In this document: positions 26,200 through 34,463 of the stretch, piece by piece | How positions within the stretch are numbered: the stretch's first letter is position 1 | Layout of the letters: each line of letters begins with the position of its first letter | From: Fibrobacter sp. UWR3 | GTDB lineage: Bacteria; Fibrobacterota; Fibrobacteria; Fibrobacterales; Fibrobacteraceae | NCBI RefSeq assembly: GCF_900143055.1 | Contig: NZ_FRCW01000003.1 | Span: forward strand, 248,001-312,000 | Direction of reading: 5' to 3' | Length of the DNA stretch: 64,000 bases | The notes under the pieces: generated by a model | Database searches by the model: none | The model's input: the letters and a program-made list of their open reading frames with translations, nothing else | What the model was told of the DNA's origin: nothing | Made by a program: the position numbers and the translations under genes

Positions 26200-27339
26200 T
26201 TAAAAATCCTGATGAACAGATTCCCACTTGTTGCTCTGAGCCGATTTTGCCGCGGCCTGCATCATGGCTAGACCTTCAAGCGAAGTGTGAATGCCGCACA
26301 CATATTGGCTAGTGAAACTTCCTGTAGCAAAATACTGTCCAAGACAATCAGCAATGTCCTTATAGTAGTTCGCAAAGGCCTCAATAAAGCCAGCCGGGTG
26401 TCCCGCCTTAAAGCGGTTGTACCGTTGCTGGTTTGCAATCTTCACATCGCCAGTGCGGTCACGCAGGCTTACGTTGCCCCGCAAATCGCAGGTCTTAAGA
26501 GTTTCAGGCTCCAGCTGGAACCATTCGGCACTGCCTTCGCTACCATACACACGAATGCGCAACCCGTTTCGGTTGCCAAGAGCAGTCTTGCTAAACCAGA
26601 TTTGTGCTCGAACATTATTCGTATACTGAACAAGAGCCCCCACATTATCAACAATCTGCGGGAAGAGTCCAAACGTAGTCTGGTCCGCCACAATATGTTC
26701 AGGGCGTTCGCCAGTCAAGAAGTAGATCATGTTGTGCAGATGGCTACCCAAGTCTAACGAAATCTTCGGAATCACCGTTTCTTTCAGTCGCCAGCTCTGC
26801 GGTTTAGGCGGTTCGTTATGCGCACCCAAGCGCATGAAACCTTCTTGAGGCATTTCAACTTGCACCTGTTGGATTTTACCAAGTTTACCGTCAGCAATGA
26901 TCTGCTTGAGTTCACGAATCATCGGATAACCGGTGTAGTTGTACGTTGTGCAGAAGAAGCCCTTAGTTTCCGCAACAACCTTCGCGATCGCCTCGCCTTC
27001 GGCAACGCTTGTGGCAAGAGACTTTTCGCAAACAACAGGGAAGCCCGCCTTTAATGCGTCAATAACAATATCCTTGTGCAGATCTGTCGGCGCAAGCACA
27101 ACCACAGCATCAAGTTTGCCTTTTTCGGCATTTAGCAAATCATGGTAGTTTGCATAGGTGCGTCCGTCTGCAACGCCCCAAGTGCGGGCCGTCTCACGAT
27201 TTGTTTCTGCATGGGTGCTAAATGCACCCGCCACCAGTTCAAAGTGTCCGTCCATCTGGCTCGCAGCCTTGTGGACTTCCCCAATAGCAGAATTAATTCC
27301 GCCGCCAATAAACGCGATTTGGTATGGTTCCTTATTCAT
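26200..27339 (-). CDS. Gfo/Idh/MocA-family sugar oxidoreductase
   Basis: 379 residues. The N-terminal Rossmann part has IAFIGGGINSAIGEVHKAA (NAD(P) site) and VVVLAPTDLHKDIVIDALKAGFPVVCEKSLATSVAEGEAI, where the EKS Lys is the usual catalytic residue. Later parts include SLDLGSHLHNMIYFLTGERPEH and RFKAGHPAGFIEAFANYYKDI, typical of the subgroup acting on nucleotide-activated sugars and inositols. It would oxidise a sugar precursor for the same glycan as its neighbours. The ATP-grasp gene ends 78 bp upstream. Confidence 0.92.
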   Translation of the reverse strand: MNKEPYQIAFIGGGINSAIGEVHKAASQMDGHFELVAGAFSTHAETNRETARTWGVADGRTYANYHDLLNAEKGKLDAVVVLAPTDLHKDIVIDALKAGFPVVCEKSLATSVAEGEAIAKVVAETKGFFCTTYNYTGYPMIRELKQIIADGKLGKIQQVQVEMPQEGFMRLGAHNEPPKPQSWRLKETVIPKISLDLGSHLHNMIYFLTGERPEHIVADQTTFGLFPQIVDNVGALVQYTNNVRAQIWFSKTALGNRNGLRIRVYGSEGSAEWFQLEPETLKTCDLRGNVSLRDRTGDVKIANQQRYNRFKAGHPAGFIEAFANYYKDIADCLGQYFATGSFTSQYVCGIHTSLEGLAMMQAAAKSAQSNKWESVHQDF

Positions 27340-27416
27340 ATTTCTGAATATAGGTTATTTTAATGTATCGGGGCAGTTTTGGCCCAGAAAAGCACTATTT
27401 TGAATTGGAATAAGGG

Positions 27417-28610
27417 CTATTCTACAATAATTCTAGCCAAATCGGTCATTCGCCCCGTTTTTTCCTGCATTTCGACAAGCGAATTGAACTTAAAGAAGAC
27501 TATTCCCGCCTTGTACAAGAGCTTGTCCGCGATAACATCACTCGGTTTGAACCACAAGAACTTCTCGACGATATTCGATTCAATTTCAGGAGCAAAAACA
27601 ACATCACGAACCACACCCTCGCAAGTCGGCATAACGCAATGGCGCAGCCAATATCCCTGCGTAGGGACATCTACTATATCAGAAATATCTTCTCCCGTTT
27701 CCGCCATCACGATAAACTTCGGATAGTCAACACCAGTAGCGTACTTCACAAACTTGATGTACAAATCTCCAGGCGGACGCCGGCAAATTTCAATGATAAC
27801 AGGCGTTCCGTCGAATTTCTCTATATACTGAATATGCAGAATGCCATCAACTAGACTCAATTCTTTCGCAATTCGTTCACTATAGTCACGAAGTTTTTTT
27901 AATCCAGCATCAGATGTGGTCGTTGGGGTATTCGCACCACTTACCATGTATTTGTTTAGAAAATACTGTTCGTTATCAGCAAAAGCAAACGCGACTTTGC
28001 CATTCACCAGCATAGCAGAGAATCCATGATTCGTCCCCTGAATAAATTCTTCTACAACAACATGATCCTCTCTAGTGCGACCCACAGCATCTCTGTAGGC
28101 TTCGCGTGCTTCGTCTGCATTCTCTGCTCGGTGAATTCCTTTGCCTCCCGTCAAGTCAACCGGCTTAACAATAATCGGGAACTTCAGCATCGCAATAGCA
28201 TCTTCAAATTCCAGATCATTTCGTACCACTTTCGCCTGTGGCGTAGGAATGTTCAAACGGGTTGCCAATGCACGGTACCTATCCTTATGGTGAATTTCAA
28301 GGGATGTTGCATAAGAATCATGTCCCTGCAAGCCCATTTTTTCACAAACATAAACCGTCGAAAGCAAGGCAAAATCATTGCATCCAGAACACACTGCCTG
28401 AACAGCTTCATTACGAGCGAGTTCAAGCATCGCATTTTTGTCGCTAAAATCAGCAAATACTGTCTTGTCTGCAAACGAATGTCCAAGTCCATCGCGATTA
28501 TTTCCTGTGGTAATCACATACCAACCAAGATCTTGCGCAGCTTTGATTAGCGGAATCTCAGCGTGAGACCCTCCCAACAAGAGAAGTTTTTTTCTATTAA
28601 TTTGACTCAT
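27417..28610 (-). CDS. ATP-grasp enzyme of a glycan cluster
   Basis: 397 residues from the ATG at 28610. The N-terminal pre-ATP-grasp domain starts KKLLLLGGSHAEIPLIKAAQDLGWYVITTG. The ATP-grasp core has FPIIVKPVDLTGGKGIHRAENADEAREAY, VVVEEFIQG and HIQYIEKFDGTPVIIEICRRPPGDLY (metal ligands E and R). It ligates a carboxylate to an amine or thiol, so here it could join an amino acid or other acid to an aminosugar. It lies between the WecE-like aminotransferase, which provides an amine, and the oxidoreductase. The exact substrate is unknown. Confidence 0.88.
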   Translation of the reverse strand: MSQINRKKLLLLGGSHAEIPLIKAAQDLGWYVITTGNNRDGLGHSFADKTVFADFSDKNAMLELARNEAVQAVCSGCNDFALLSTVYVCEKMGLQGHDSYATSLEIHHKDRYRALATRLNIPTPQAKVVRNDLEFEDAIAMLKFPIIVKPVDLTGGKGIHRAENADEAREAYRDAVGRTREDHVVVEEFIQGTNHGFSAMLVNGKVAFAFADNEQYFLNKYMVSGANTPTTTSDAGLKKLRDYSERIAKELSLVDGILHIQYIEKFDGTPVIIEICRRPPGDLYIKFVKYATGVDYPKFIVMAETGEDISDIVDVPTQGYWLRHCVMPTCEGVVRDVVFAPEIESNIVEKFLWFKPSDVIADKLLYKAGIVFFKFNSLVEMQEKTGRMTDLARIIVE

Positions 28611-28634
28611 TTTAATAAACAAGACTCACGCTAG

Positions 28635-29771
28635 TTAACCGCCAAAGAATTCAAACACCTTCCCGCAGATATACTCGATTTCTTCCGGTTTCAGCCCGTA
28701 GAACATGGGCAAACGAAGCAGACGGTTACTTTCATTAGTAGTGTACTTATCTTCGCCATGGAACCGGCCGAAGCGCATGCCTGCGGGCGACGAATGCAAC
28801 GGCACATAGTGGAATACCGCAAGGATTCCGTTGTAGGTCAAGTGCTTCAAGAGCGCCGTTCGCGTCGCTAGGTCTTCTACTTTCAAGTAAAACATGTGGG
28901 CGTTGTGCGTACAATGTTCCGGAATGTACGGCAACTCGACCAAGCCCTTTTCGGCAAGGAGCGCGAGCCTTTCACGATAGGCGTTCCAGCTCGCCATACG
29001 TGCATCATTGATGATGTCGGCACATTCCAGTTCAGCGTAAAGATAAGCCGCGTTCAATTCGCTCGGCAAATAGCTCGAGCCAAGTTCCACCCATGTGTAT
29101 TTATCGACTTCGCCGCGATGGAACTGGCAGCGGTTCGTGCCTTTCTCACGAATGATCTCCGCACGGTCGTTGTACTTAGGATCGTTAATGAGCAGCGCTC
29201 CGCCTTCGCCCATGCTGTAGTTCTTGGTTTCGTGATAGCTGTAACAACCAAAGTCACCCAACGAGCCTAGCGCGCGGCCTTTGTATGTAGCCATCATTCC
29301 CTGGGCGGCATCTTCAACTACGAACAAATTATGGCGTTTAGCAATTTCATTTATTGCATCCATCTCGCAGGCGACCCCCGCATAGTGGACCGGCACAATT
29401 GCCTTTGTCTTTTCGGTAATCGCGTCTTCGATAAGTTTTTCGTCTAGGTTCATCGTGTCGGGGCGGATATCCACGAACACGCACTTGGCACCCTGCGACA
29501 CAAACGCATCGGCCGTGCTCACGAACGTGAACGAGGGCATAATCACCTCATCACCGGGAGCGATATTGCAGAGACGGGCAGACATTTCCAACGCATGCGT
29601 GCAACTAGTAGTCAGGAGAGCCTTCGCCGTCCCAGTATGTTCCTCAAGCCACTTGTGGCACAGGAGGTTGAACGTTCCGTCACCACAGATGCGACCGCTC
29701 TCCACGGCCTGTTTCACATAATCGAATTCCATCCCTACAAAGGGAGGCTTGTTAAAAGGAATCTTTTGCAT
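28635..29771 (-). CDS. dTDP-4-amino-4,6-dideoxygalactose transaminase-like enzyme
   Basis: 378 residues from the ATG at 29771. DegT/DnrJ/EryC1 fold: LTTSCTHALEMSARL, VHYAGVACEMDAINEIAKRHNLFVVEDAAQGMMATYKG, and the PLP Lys in SYHETKNYSMGEGGALL. The Lys context (HETKN) and the motif ELGSSYLPSELNAAYLYAELE closely match WecE/RffA. It makes a 4-amino sugar nucleotide, as used in enterobacterial common antigen or O-antigens. Its start lies 20 bp after the recombinase gene stop, so both are probably on one transcript. Confidence 0.92.
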   Translation of the reverse strand: MQKIPFNKPPFVGMEFDYVKQAVESGRICGDGTFNLLCHKWLEEHTGTAKALLTTSCTHALEMSARLCNIAPGDEVIMPSFTFVSTADAFVSQGAKCVFVDIRPDTMNLDEKLIEDAITEKTKAIVPVHYAGVACEMDAINEIAKRHNLFVVEDAAQGMMATYKGRALGSLGDFGCYSYHETKNYSMGEGGALLINDPKYNDRAEIIREKGTNRCQFHRGEVDKYTWVELGSSYLPSELNAAYLYAELECADIINDARMASWNAYRERLALLAEKGLVELPYIPEHCTHNAHMFYLKVEDLATRTALLKHLTYNGILAVFHYVPLHSSPAGMRFGRFHGEDKYTTNESNRLLRLPMFYGLKPEEIEYICGKVFEFFGG

Positions 29772-29791
29772 GTTTGAAATATAAACAAATA

Positions 29792-30628
29792 TCACCCCAA
29801 TTTTCTAAACTTCTTCATCTCTTTATCCAAAAAAGTATCCACATACTTTGCGTAAATCAAGGTCGTTTCCAGATTCCTGTGCCCAAGCAGTTTACTTGTT
29901 GCGGGCAGAGGAATGCCAAGCGAAATGCAAGTAGTCGCAAATGTGTGCCGGGCCAAATGACAATGAATTCTCTTGCAGTAGCCAAGTTTCTTTGCTGCGC
30001 TGCGGAGAGTCCGGTTGAAATAAGAGTTTTCCACAACACGAAACACCGGGCCGCTTGTTAGTTTCTCTGGCAACAGCAGTCGAGCCTGCAGCGGAATGGG
30101 GATATACACGGGGTCGCCCGTCTTGTGCATTTGCTTACGGATTTTCCAGTCAAAGATTTCGTTTGCGTCTAACGAACGAAGATCGTTATAGCGCAACCCG
30201 GTAAAGCAGGCGAACAAGAACACCCGCATGGAATCAGATTCCGTTTTAGTAAGCACTTTTTCCCGATCTATATAATTGAGATATAGACTTTTTAATTCGC
30301 GCATCGTCAAGAAACCACGCCGTGTATAGGCCCGACCGATTTTCACCTTATCGAACGGATTACTTTCAACAAGGTTATCAATAGCAAGTTTATTCGTAAA
30401 TATCCGAAAAACAGAGAGTGCCTTATTTATAGTTGCGGGTTTATTTCCGAGCTGTTGCATATAACACTTGAACTCCTGGATAACATCCGGACTTAAATCC
30501 GAGCATTCAAGACCGGGTCTAAAGTCAGAGATTTTCTTCAAGTTCCAGTAATACGTCCGGACTGTATATGGCGATAGGTTGAGTTTGTCCTTTTCTAGAT
30601 ATTGTACTGCAGCGTCGCAAAAAAGCAT
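29792..30628 (-). CDS. Tyrosine site-specific recombinase next to the pilin cassettes
   Basis: 278 residues from the ATG at 30628 (AAAAGGAA upstream). The SAM-like core-binding domain spans about 1-95 (LNLSPYTVRTYYWNLKKISDF; NKALSVFRIFTNKL). The catalytic domain has Arg I in FTGLRYNDLRSL, the HxxR box in HCHLARHTFATTC, and the HxxxxxxxxY end GHRNLETTLIYAKYV, so all key residues (R, H, R, H, Y) are present. It looks like the short recombinases of Bacteroidota that invert promoters and gene segments rather than a phage integrase. It starts 77 bp from the first pilin core and reads away from it, as rci stands beside the R64 shufflon. No phage genes are near. Confidence 0.92.
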   Translation of the reverse strand: MLFCDAAVQYLEKDKLNLSPYTVRTYYWNLKKISDFRPGLECSDLSPDVIQEFKCYMQQLGNKPATINKALSVFRIFTNKLAIDNLVESNPFDKVKIGRAYTRRGFLTMRELKSLYLNYIDREKVLTKTESDSMRVFLFACFTGLRYNDLRSLDANEIFDWKIRKQMHKTGDPVYIPIPLQARLLLPEKLTSGPVFRVVENSYFNRTLRSAAKKLGYCKRIHCHLARHTFATTCISLGIPLPATSKLLGHRNLETTLIYAKYVDTFLDKEMKKFRKLG

Positions 30629-30704
30629 AGGTATTCCTTTTAAAAGAAATGATGTGAAAAGTTCGTAAATATAAACGAAGCAGAGTTTCCTCATCCGGAG
30701 AATT

Positions 30705-30734
30705 AGCAGGAACCTACGTGAAGTTGCAGGATGC
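30705..30734 (+). repeat. Pilin recombination core site 1 (plus orientation)
   Basis: Thirty bases identical to the pilin gene at 39218-39247 (opposite strand), containing the 16-bp core CTACGTGAAGTTGCAG shared by all four sites. The core codes TyrValLysLeuGln in the frame of cassette 1. Around the 7-bp centre TACGTGA the right half AGTTGCAG is invariant and the left half varies. Confidence 0.9.
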
Positions 30735-31059
30735 TTTCTATTCGGAAAAAAGCATGTATGGCGGATGGGGCGTTATCGGTTATGTAGCTCCGGGTGCGGG
30801 GAGCTCTAACTCCTATGCTTCCACCAACTTTACCTATGCCGGACATATTGACTATGCAACCGAAACCAATGCGACGGAAGCGGATGCGTGGACTGTTACT
30901 AGCAAGGCCGCGTTGAATGACTGCCCGGCATCTAGTGTATGGAAGATTGGCGTTGTCCAGAATGCTGCCGGTAACACGTCAAAGTACTCGCAGGCACTCC
31001 CGACTGATGCGGATTGCAAGTCCTTGACTCCGAACTTCGATCAGATTGGCAAATCGTAA
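30706..31059 (+). pseudogene. Silent pilin C-terminal cassette 1
   Basis: From the core Tyr the frame codes 114 residues to the stop at 31059: YVKLQDAFYSEKSMYGGWG, LNDCPASS, then DADCKSLTPNFDQIGKS. It aligns along its whole length with residues 48-161 of the pilin at 38893, including the two conserved cysteines. It lacks the 47-residue pilin head: no prepilin peptidase site or hydrophobic helix, no ATG, and no ribosome site. It would become a complete tail if joined at the core to the pilin head. It begins 77 bp from the recombinase start, reading the opposite way. Confidence 0.88.
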
Positions 31060-31080
31060 TTTTTCTTTGAAATAAAAGAA

Positions 31081-31112
31081 AGAGACCTGAGATTTTTCTC
31101 GGGTCTCTTTTG
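31081..31112 (+). terminator. Terminator after silent cassette 1
   Basis: Stem AGAGACC-T-GAG / CTC-G-GGTCTCT with an ATTTTT loop, followed by TTTTGA, 21 bp after the cassette stop. A silent segment keeping its own terminator fits with the cassette being periodically placed behind an active promoter. Confidence 0.85.
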
Positions 31113-31161
31113 ATAATGGTGATAACGCGTTATTCATTAAAGATTCTCTTTGCAAACAATC

Positions 31162-31189
31162 AAAAAAAGCCATCCCCAAAGGGAATGGC
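31162..31189 (-). terminator. Terminator after silent cassette 2
   Basis: Read on the minus strand, GCCAT and ATGGC arms with CCC/GGG inner pairs are followed by a long T-run (complement of 31162-31168). It lies 23 bp past the cassette 2 stop, tail to tail with cassette 1. Confidence 0.8.
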
Positions 31190-31212
31190 TTCTTTCATTT
31201 CGTTTGCAAAAA

Positions 31213-31548
31213 CTACTTACCAATAGCATTGAAATTAGGCGTCAATTCAGGGCACTCGGTTGTTGCGTTATAGCTATCCGTACCGGTAGTAATCGCAATA
31301 TGTGCAATATGCCAGTTCTGGCCACCTTCGCAATCGTTCAGCTTAGACCTATTTGTTGCCGACCAGGCATTTTCAAGGGCTTCGTTGCTTTCAGTGTCAT
31401 AAGTCAAGGCGCCAGCATAAACGAAGTTCGTTGTCTGAGAAGAAGCCTCGTCAGTCGCGTTTTCTCCCGGGCCGCTGTAGCCGATGAGTTTCCAACCACC
31501 ATACATGCTCTTTTCAGAGGCATAGGCAGCCTGCAACTTCACGTAGGT
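31213..31548 (-). pseudogene. Silent pilin C-terminal cassette 2
   Basis: From the core Tyr, 110 residues: YVKLQAAYASEKSMYGGWK, SKLNDCEGG, then TTECPELTPNFNAIGK. It aligns with the pilin tail and with cassettes 1 and 3, again without head or start codon. Its upstream flank runs directly into the end of the LtaS-like gene (stop at 31575), leaving 26 bp. Together with cassette 1 it makes an 830-bp segment with inward-reading core sites at both ends and a partial ORF from each, the exact format of a shufflon segment. Confidence 0.88.
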
Positions 31549-31549
31549 T
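31530..31549 (-). repeat. Pilin recombination core site 2 (minus orientation)
   Basis: Twenty bases identical to the pilin gene copy, including the full 16-bp core. Here the flanks form a partial inverted repeat, GCAACC and AGTTGC, around the 7-bp centre TACGTGA, as expected of a tyrosine-recombinase crossover site. Confidence 0.88.
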
Positions 31550-31574
31550 GCGACGTTTTCTCCAATTAGAAAAA

Positions 31575-32759
31575 TTAGTTTAGCACCACAAAAGGTACCC
31601 AACGACGATAGAATTTCCGCTGGAACTCCAAGGGCGACAGAATCGGTTCGTGATCCCCCTGCACCACAAATCGCACATTGGGGTGTTTTTTTGCCAAATC
31701 GGCCACTATTTGCATAGTTGCAAACAAGCGTTCGTAATAGAGTTTTTCTGTTTCTTCCGCATTATCACTAATAGGGAACCGAGTATCACGCGTAGTCCAA
31801 GCGATAAAATGCCTTACGTTATCCGTCGAGCCTAGCAGCGAGTCAATCTTTAAAGCCATTACGGCATCACTCGTTGTAGTATCAGTCCAAAACTCCTGTT
31901 GAAAACCGATACGTCTAATATAATGGTATCTCCATTGTATTGTGGAGTCACCACCAAAGAAGAACGAAGTCTGATAGCCCAACTTAGCAAAACGGTTGGG
32001 CGTATAAAGAGAATCTCTTCGCCCTTGCGAACGCCATGCCGAATCCAGTAGGTCTGTTCGTTCCGCCGTGCGGGTACGGCTGGACATTCTAAAGTGGATT
32101 CCGCGCTCCTTCACCAAACCGTTAAATACGGCTAATTCTTTTGCAAACATATTAGAATCCATCGGAATCCCCCAGGATTCAACAAGTATAACCACATTGC
32201 TACGGGTCGTATCTACATAATAGCGTGTAATAGATACAGAATCAGTTGCGTTATTTTTTTCTCTAAATTCATCTGTCAAATGATTGCGAGCCCATTCTGG
32301 GCTTGTCGTTGTTCTTGCCAGCCATTTTGCGACAGGAAACTCAAATATCGGCTGGCTTGGGAAAAACTGGTTCAGATAGCAATGTGACATTAGCGCAGCG
32401 AATAAAAAGAAGCTGACACCTCGTAAACTAAATGCTTTTATCGGTTTCAAAAGAACAATGGCAACAGAACACGTGATTAAAGGAATGACTATTCGCCAAC
32501 CGATGTTCCAGCCCTTATACGAAAGTATATTCTGCAAATCCGCTACAGCCACCAAAAACAAAACTGCAAATACGCAACCCATCAACGGTTTACGAGCAAA
32601 GGTCGTCCTGTCTCTTACTAGCATAAACAGGAGCAACAAGGCAAGAACGCAAAAATCGAACAAGCCCCGGACAATATCTTGTCCCTTTTCAAAGGTACTC
32701 AAAAACGGGAGAACCGTTATTAAGGCCGTAGCAATCAACGGATAAAGAATTCTTTTCAT
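31575..32759 (-). CDS. LtaS-like alkaline-phosphatase-superfamily membrane protein 1
   Basis: 394 residues. Four or five N-terminal helices (to about residue 130) precede an extracytoplasmic sulfatase/LtaS-like domain: SNVVILVESWGIPMDSNMF (first metal acidic residue), TRTAERT (possible Thr nucleophile), FFFGGDSTIQWRYHYIRRIGFQ, AWTTRDTRFP and VVQGDHEPILSP. It ends WVPFVVLN, a motif shared with the two homologues at 34464 and 37391. The superfamily transfers phosphoglycerol or phosphoethanolamine to sugars, lipids or pilins. Its start overlaps the stop of the GT-C-like gene by 4 bp. Transferase action is inferred from fold and context. Confidence 0.82.
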   Translation of the reverse strand: MKRILYPLIATALITVLPFLSTFEKGQDIVRGLFDFCVLALLLLFMLVRDRTTFARKPLMGCVFAVLFLVAVADLQNILSYKGWNIGWRIVIPLITCSVAIVLLKPIKAFSLRGVSFFLFAALMSHCYLNQFFPSQPIFEFPVAKWLARTTTSPEWARNHLTDEFREKNNATDSVSITRYYVDTTRSNVVILVESWGIPMDSNMFAKELAVFNGLVKERGIHFRMSSRTRTAERTDLLDSAWRSQGRRDSLYTPNRFAKLGYQTSFFFGGDSTIQWRYHYIRRIGFQQEFWTDTTTSDAVMALKIDSLLGSTDNVRHFIAWTTRDTRFPISDNAEETEKLYYERLFATMQIVADLAKKHPNVRFVVQGDHEPILSPLEFQRKFYRRWVPFVVLN

Positions 32760-34456
32760 TTCCCTGTCTCCGTTAAAGAATCATTGACCAGAGAATACTT
32801 ATAAACAACCATTCCGTTAAAATTATGGACCGTATCTACTTTGACTTTATTATAATAATGCTGTTCCAAGAAATTTCCCAATGTTGGTACATCTACAACA
32901 AAAACATTATCTAGTACAACATCTTTCATGGGGTTTGTGACGCCTCGCTTGTGGATAGCCTTTTCTACATCAGGGAAATAGGGTGTCCAAAAGCCAAAAG
33001 ATATCACCTGTTCCCAACTTCCCTGCGGTTCCGTCAAATATGGTGGAACCTTCTGCCTAGACATGCTCATGTACGAATTCATTTCCATGACGAATACTGT
33101 AGAATCCGGGACAGAATCCATAAAGGCAAAAAGTCCTTTGTAATCCACAGTGTCCGTATGTTCGTGATGAATGGGGACTATTTCACCCGATCTCACATGT
33201 CGAACGGTGGGGCCCGAAATTGCGTATGAACACAAAGTGATAATTGCAACAACGCAAACAAAACCTATAGAAATACTTTTATGTATTTGGAAACGTTCCT
33301 TTAAAAAGGGTATTGTTAAAAGGGCCGCATACAACCACAATCCAACTTCAACACGATAAACAAGACGTTGCAAGTACAATAAATACGCAATCATTGCACA
33401 TACTATGAGCAAGGACAGCCACGACCATAGACTTTGGGGTGATTTGAACGCGAACAAGGCGAAACATAATAAAAGCCATATGATAAAGACGGGGTATTTG
33501 GCAGAATTCGGCAAAGTCCCTAAAACGTTTGCCAATTGTGGACGAATGAACATCTCATTTTTATATTTTGCAATCAGGTTTGTTATAATTCGGAGGCTGT
33601 CGGGCGCAAAGACTTCGGTATCGTAGAAGAGCCAATGCGTTAACATAGGTAAGGCTTGCCCCGAATATGAAATTTCATCAAGATCTTCATCAACAGCCTG
33701 TTGGTTGTAAAAGAGGCCATCCCCCAAAAGGGCACGAGGCCCTTGGAATTCCATATATTTCTTATAATCGGGAGCTTGGTACAAGCTTTTGTTGAAAAAT
33801 TGGAACCCATAAGCTCCTACAAACACAATCGCCAAAGCAACAATTACAGTTAATTTAACATTCCATAGTTTTTTGACCAACAATAATAAAGCCGCTGCAA
33901 AAAACGGCATTCCCATCAGAAAAGCTTCCCAACGCATCCACGAACCCCACCATAACAATAGTACACCAAGGATTAAAAGCGTAATCCAATTTTTGGTAGG
34001 GACTTCAGTCGCTTTTTTTTCTAGCCCGTAAATAAAAGCAAGCATCCCTGTCGCAGAGAGCATCGCTGCACACTTTGTAAACTGAATGGCAAGATAAAAA
34101 TCACTTGCACATAAGGCGACAATAACGACCGTTAGAATCGCCCCCCATTTTTCACCAACCTTATTAACAACGATATAACCAACAATGGTTAATGAAACAA
34201 AGACCGAAGCCATTTCGCCAATGTAATACCAATTTATTTTGGGAAACAGATGATACAATGGCAGCAAGCAATAGCCATACAGCGCATTTACAAATGTCAG
34301 GTGAACATTGTAGCCTTCGCCATATATGCCAGAGAGAATTCCGGACATAAATATATCATCTATGGCATCAAAGCGTAAATCGCCAAAAGCAATGCATAGC
34401 CCTAAAAAATAAAGGTTGATGAGAAAAGAAATAAGAATAAATTTTTTGTTAATCAT
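32756..34456 (-). CDS. GT-C-like multi-pass membrane protein 1
   Basis: 566 residues from the ATG at 34456 (AGGG 5 bp before it); a GTG at 34471 would add five residues. About ten membrane helices. The first extracytoplasmic loop has RFDAIDDIFMSGILSGIYGEGYNVH, an acidic pair placed like the DD/ExD catalytic motif of GT-C glycosyltransferases. The homologue at 35219 has SLDDYFMSSVLTGAYGAEYDVH at the same place. The C-terminal about 170 residues are extracytoplasmic. It probably moves a sugar from a polyprenol carrier to a surface acceptor, but no family was confirmed. Confidence 0.75.
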   Translation of the reverse strand: MINKKFILISFLINLYFLGLCIAFGDLRFDAIDDIFMSGILSGIYGEGYNVHLTFVNALYGYCLLPLYHLFPKINWYYIGEMASVFVSLTIVGYIVVNKVGEKWGAILTVVIVALCASDFYLAIQFTKCAAMLSATGMLAFIYGLEKKATEVPTKNWITLLILGVLLLWWGSWMRWEAFLMGMPFFAAALLLLVKKLWNVKLTVIVALAIVFVGAYGFQFFNKSLYQAPDYKKYMEFQGPRALLGDGLFYNQQAVDEDLDEISYSGQALPMLTHWLFYDTEVFAPDSLRIITNLIAKYKNEMFIRPQLANVLGTLPNSAKYPVFIIWLLLCFALFAFKSPQSLWSWLSLLIVCAMIAYLLYLQRLVYRVEVGLWLYAALLTIPFLKERFQIHKSISIGFVCVVAIITLCSYAISGPTVRHVRSGEIVPIHHEHTDTVDYKGLFAFMDSVPDSTVFVMEMNSYMSMSRQKVPPYLTEPQGSWEQVISFGFWTPYFPDVEKAIHKRGVTNPMKDVVLDNVFVVDVPTLGNFLEQHYYNKVKVDTVHNFNGMVVYKYSLVNDSLTETGK

Positions 34457-34463
34457 AAAAGCC

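Noticed and set aside
29792-30628. Prophage or integrative element integrase
   Set aside because: No phage, conjugation or excisionase genes and no tRNA attachment site lie near; the close partner is the pilin cassette array.
30706-31059. Cassette 1 as an independently expressed short protein
   Set aside because: No start codon, ribosome site or signal sequence precedes it, and it equals only the tail part of a pilin. The GTG at 30718 is the core's Val codon.
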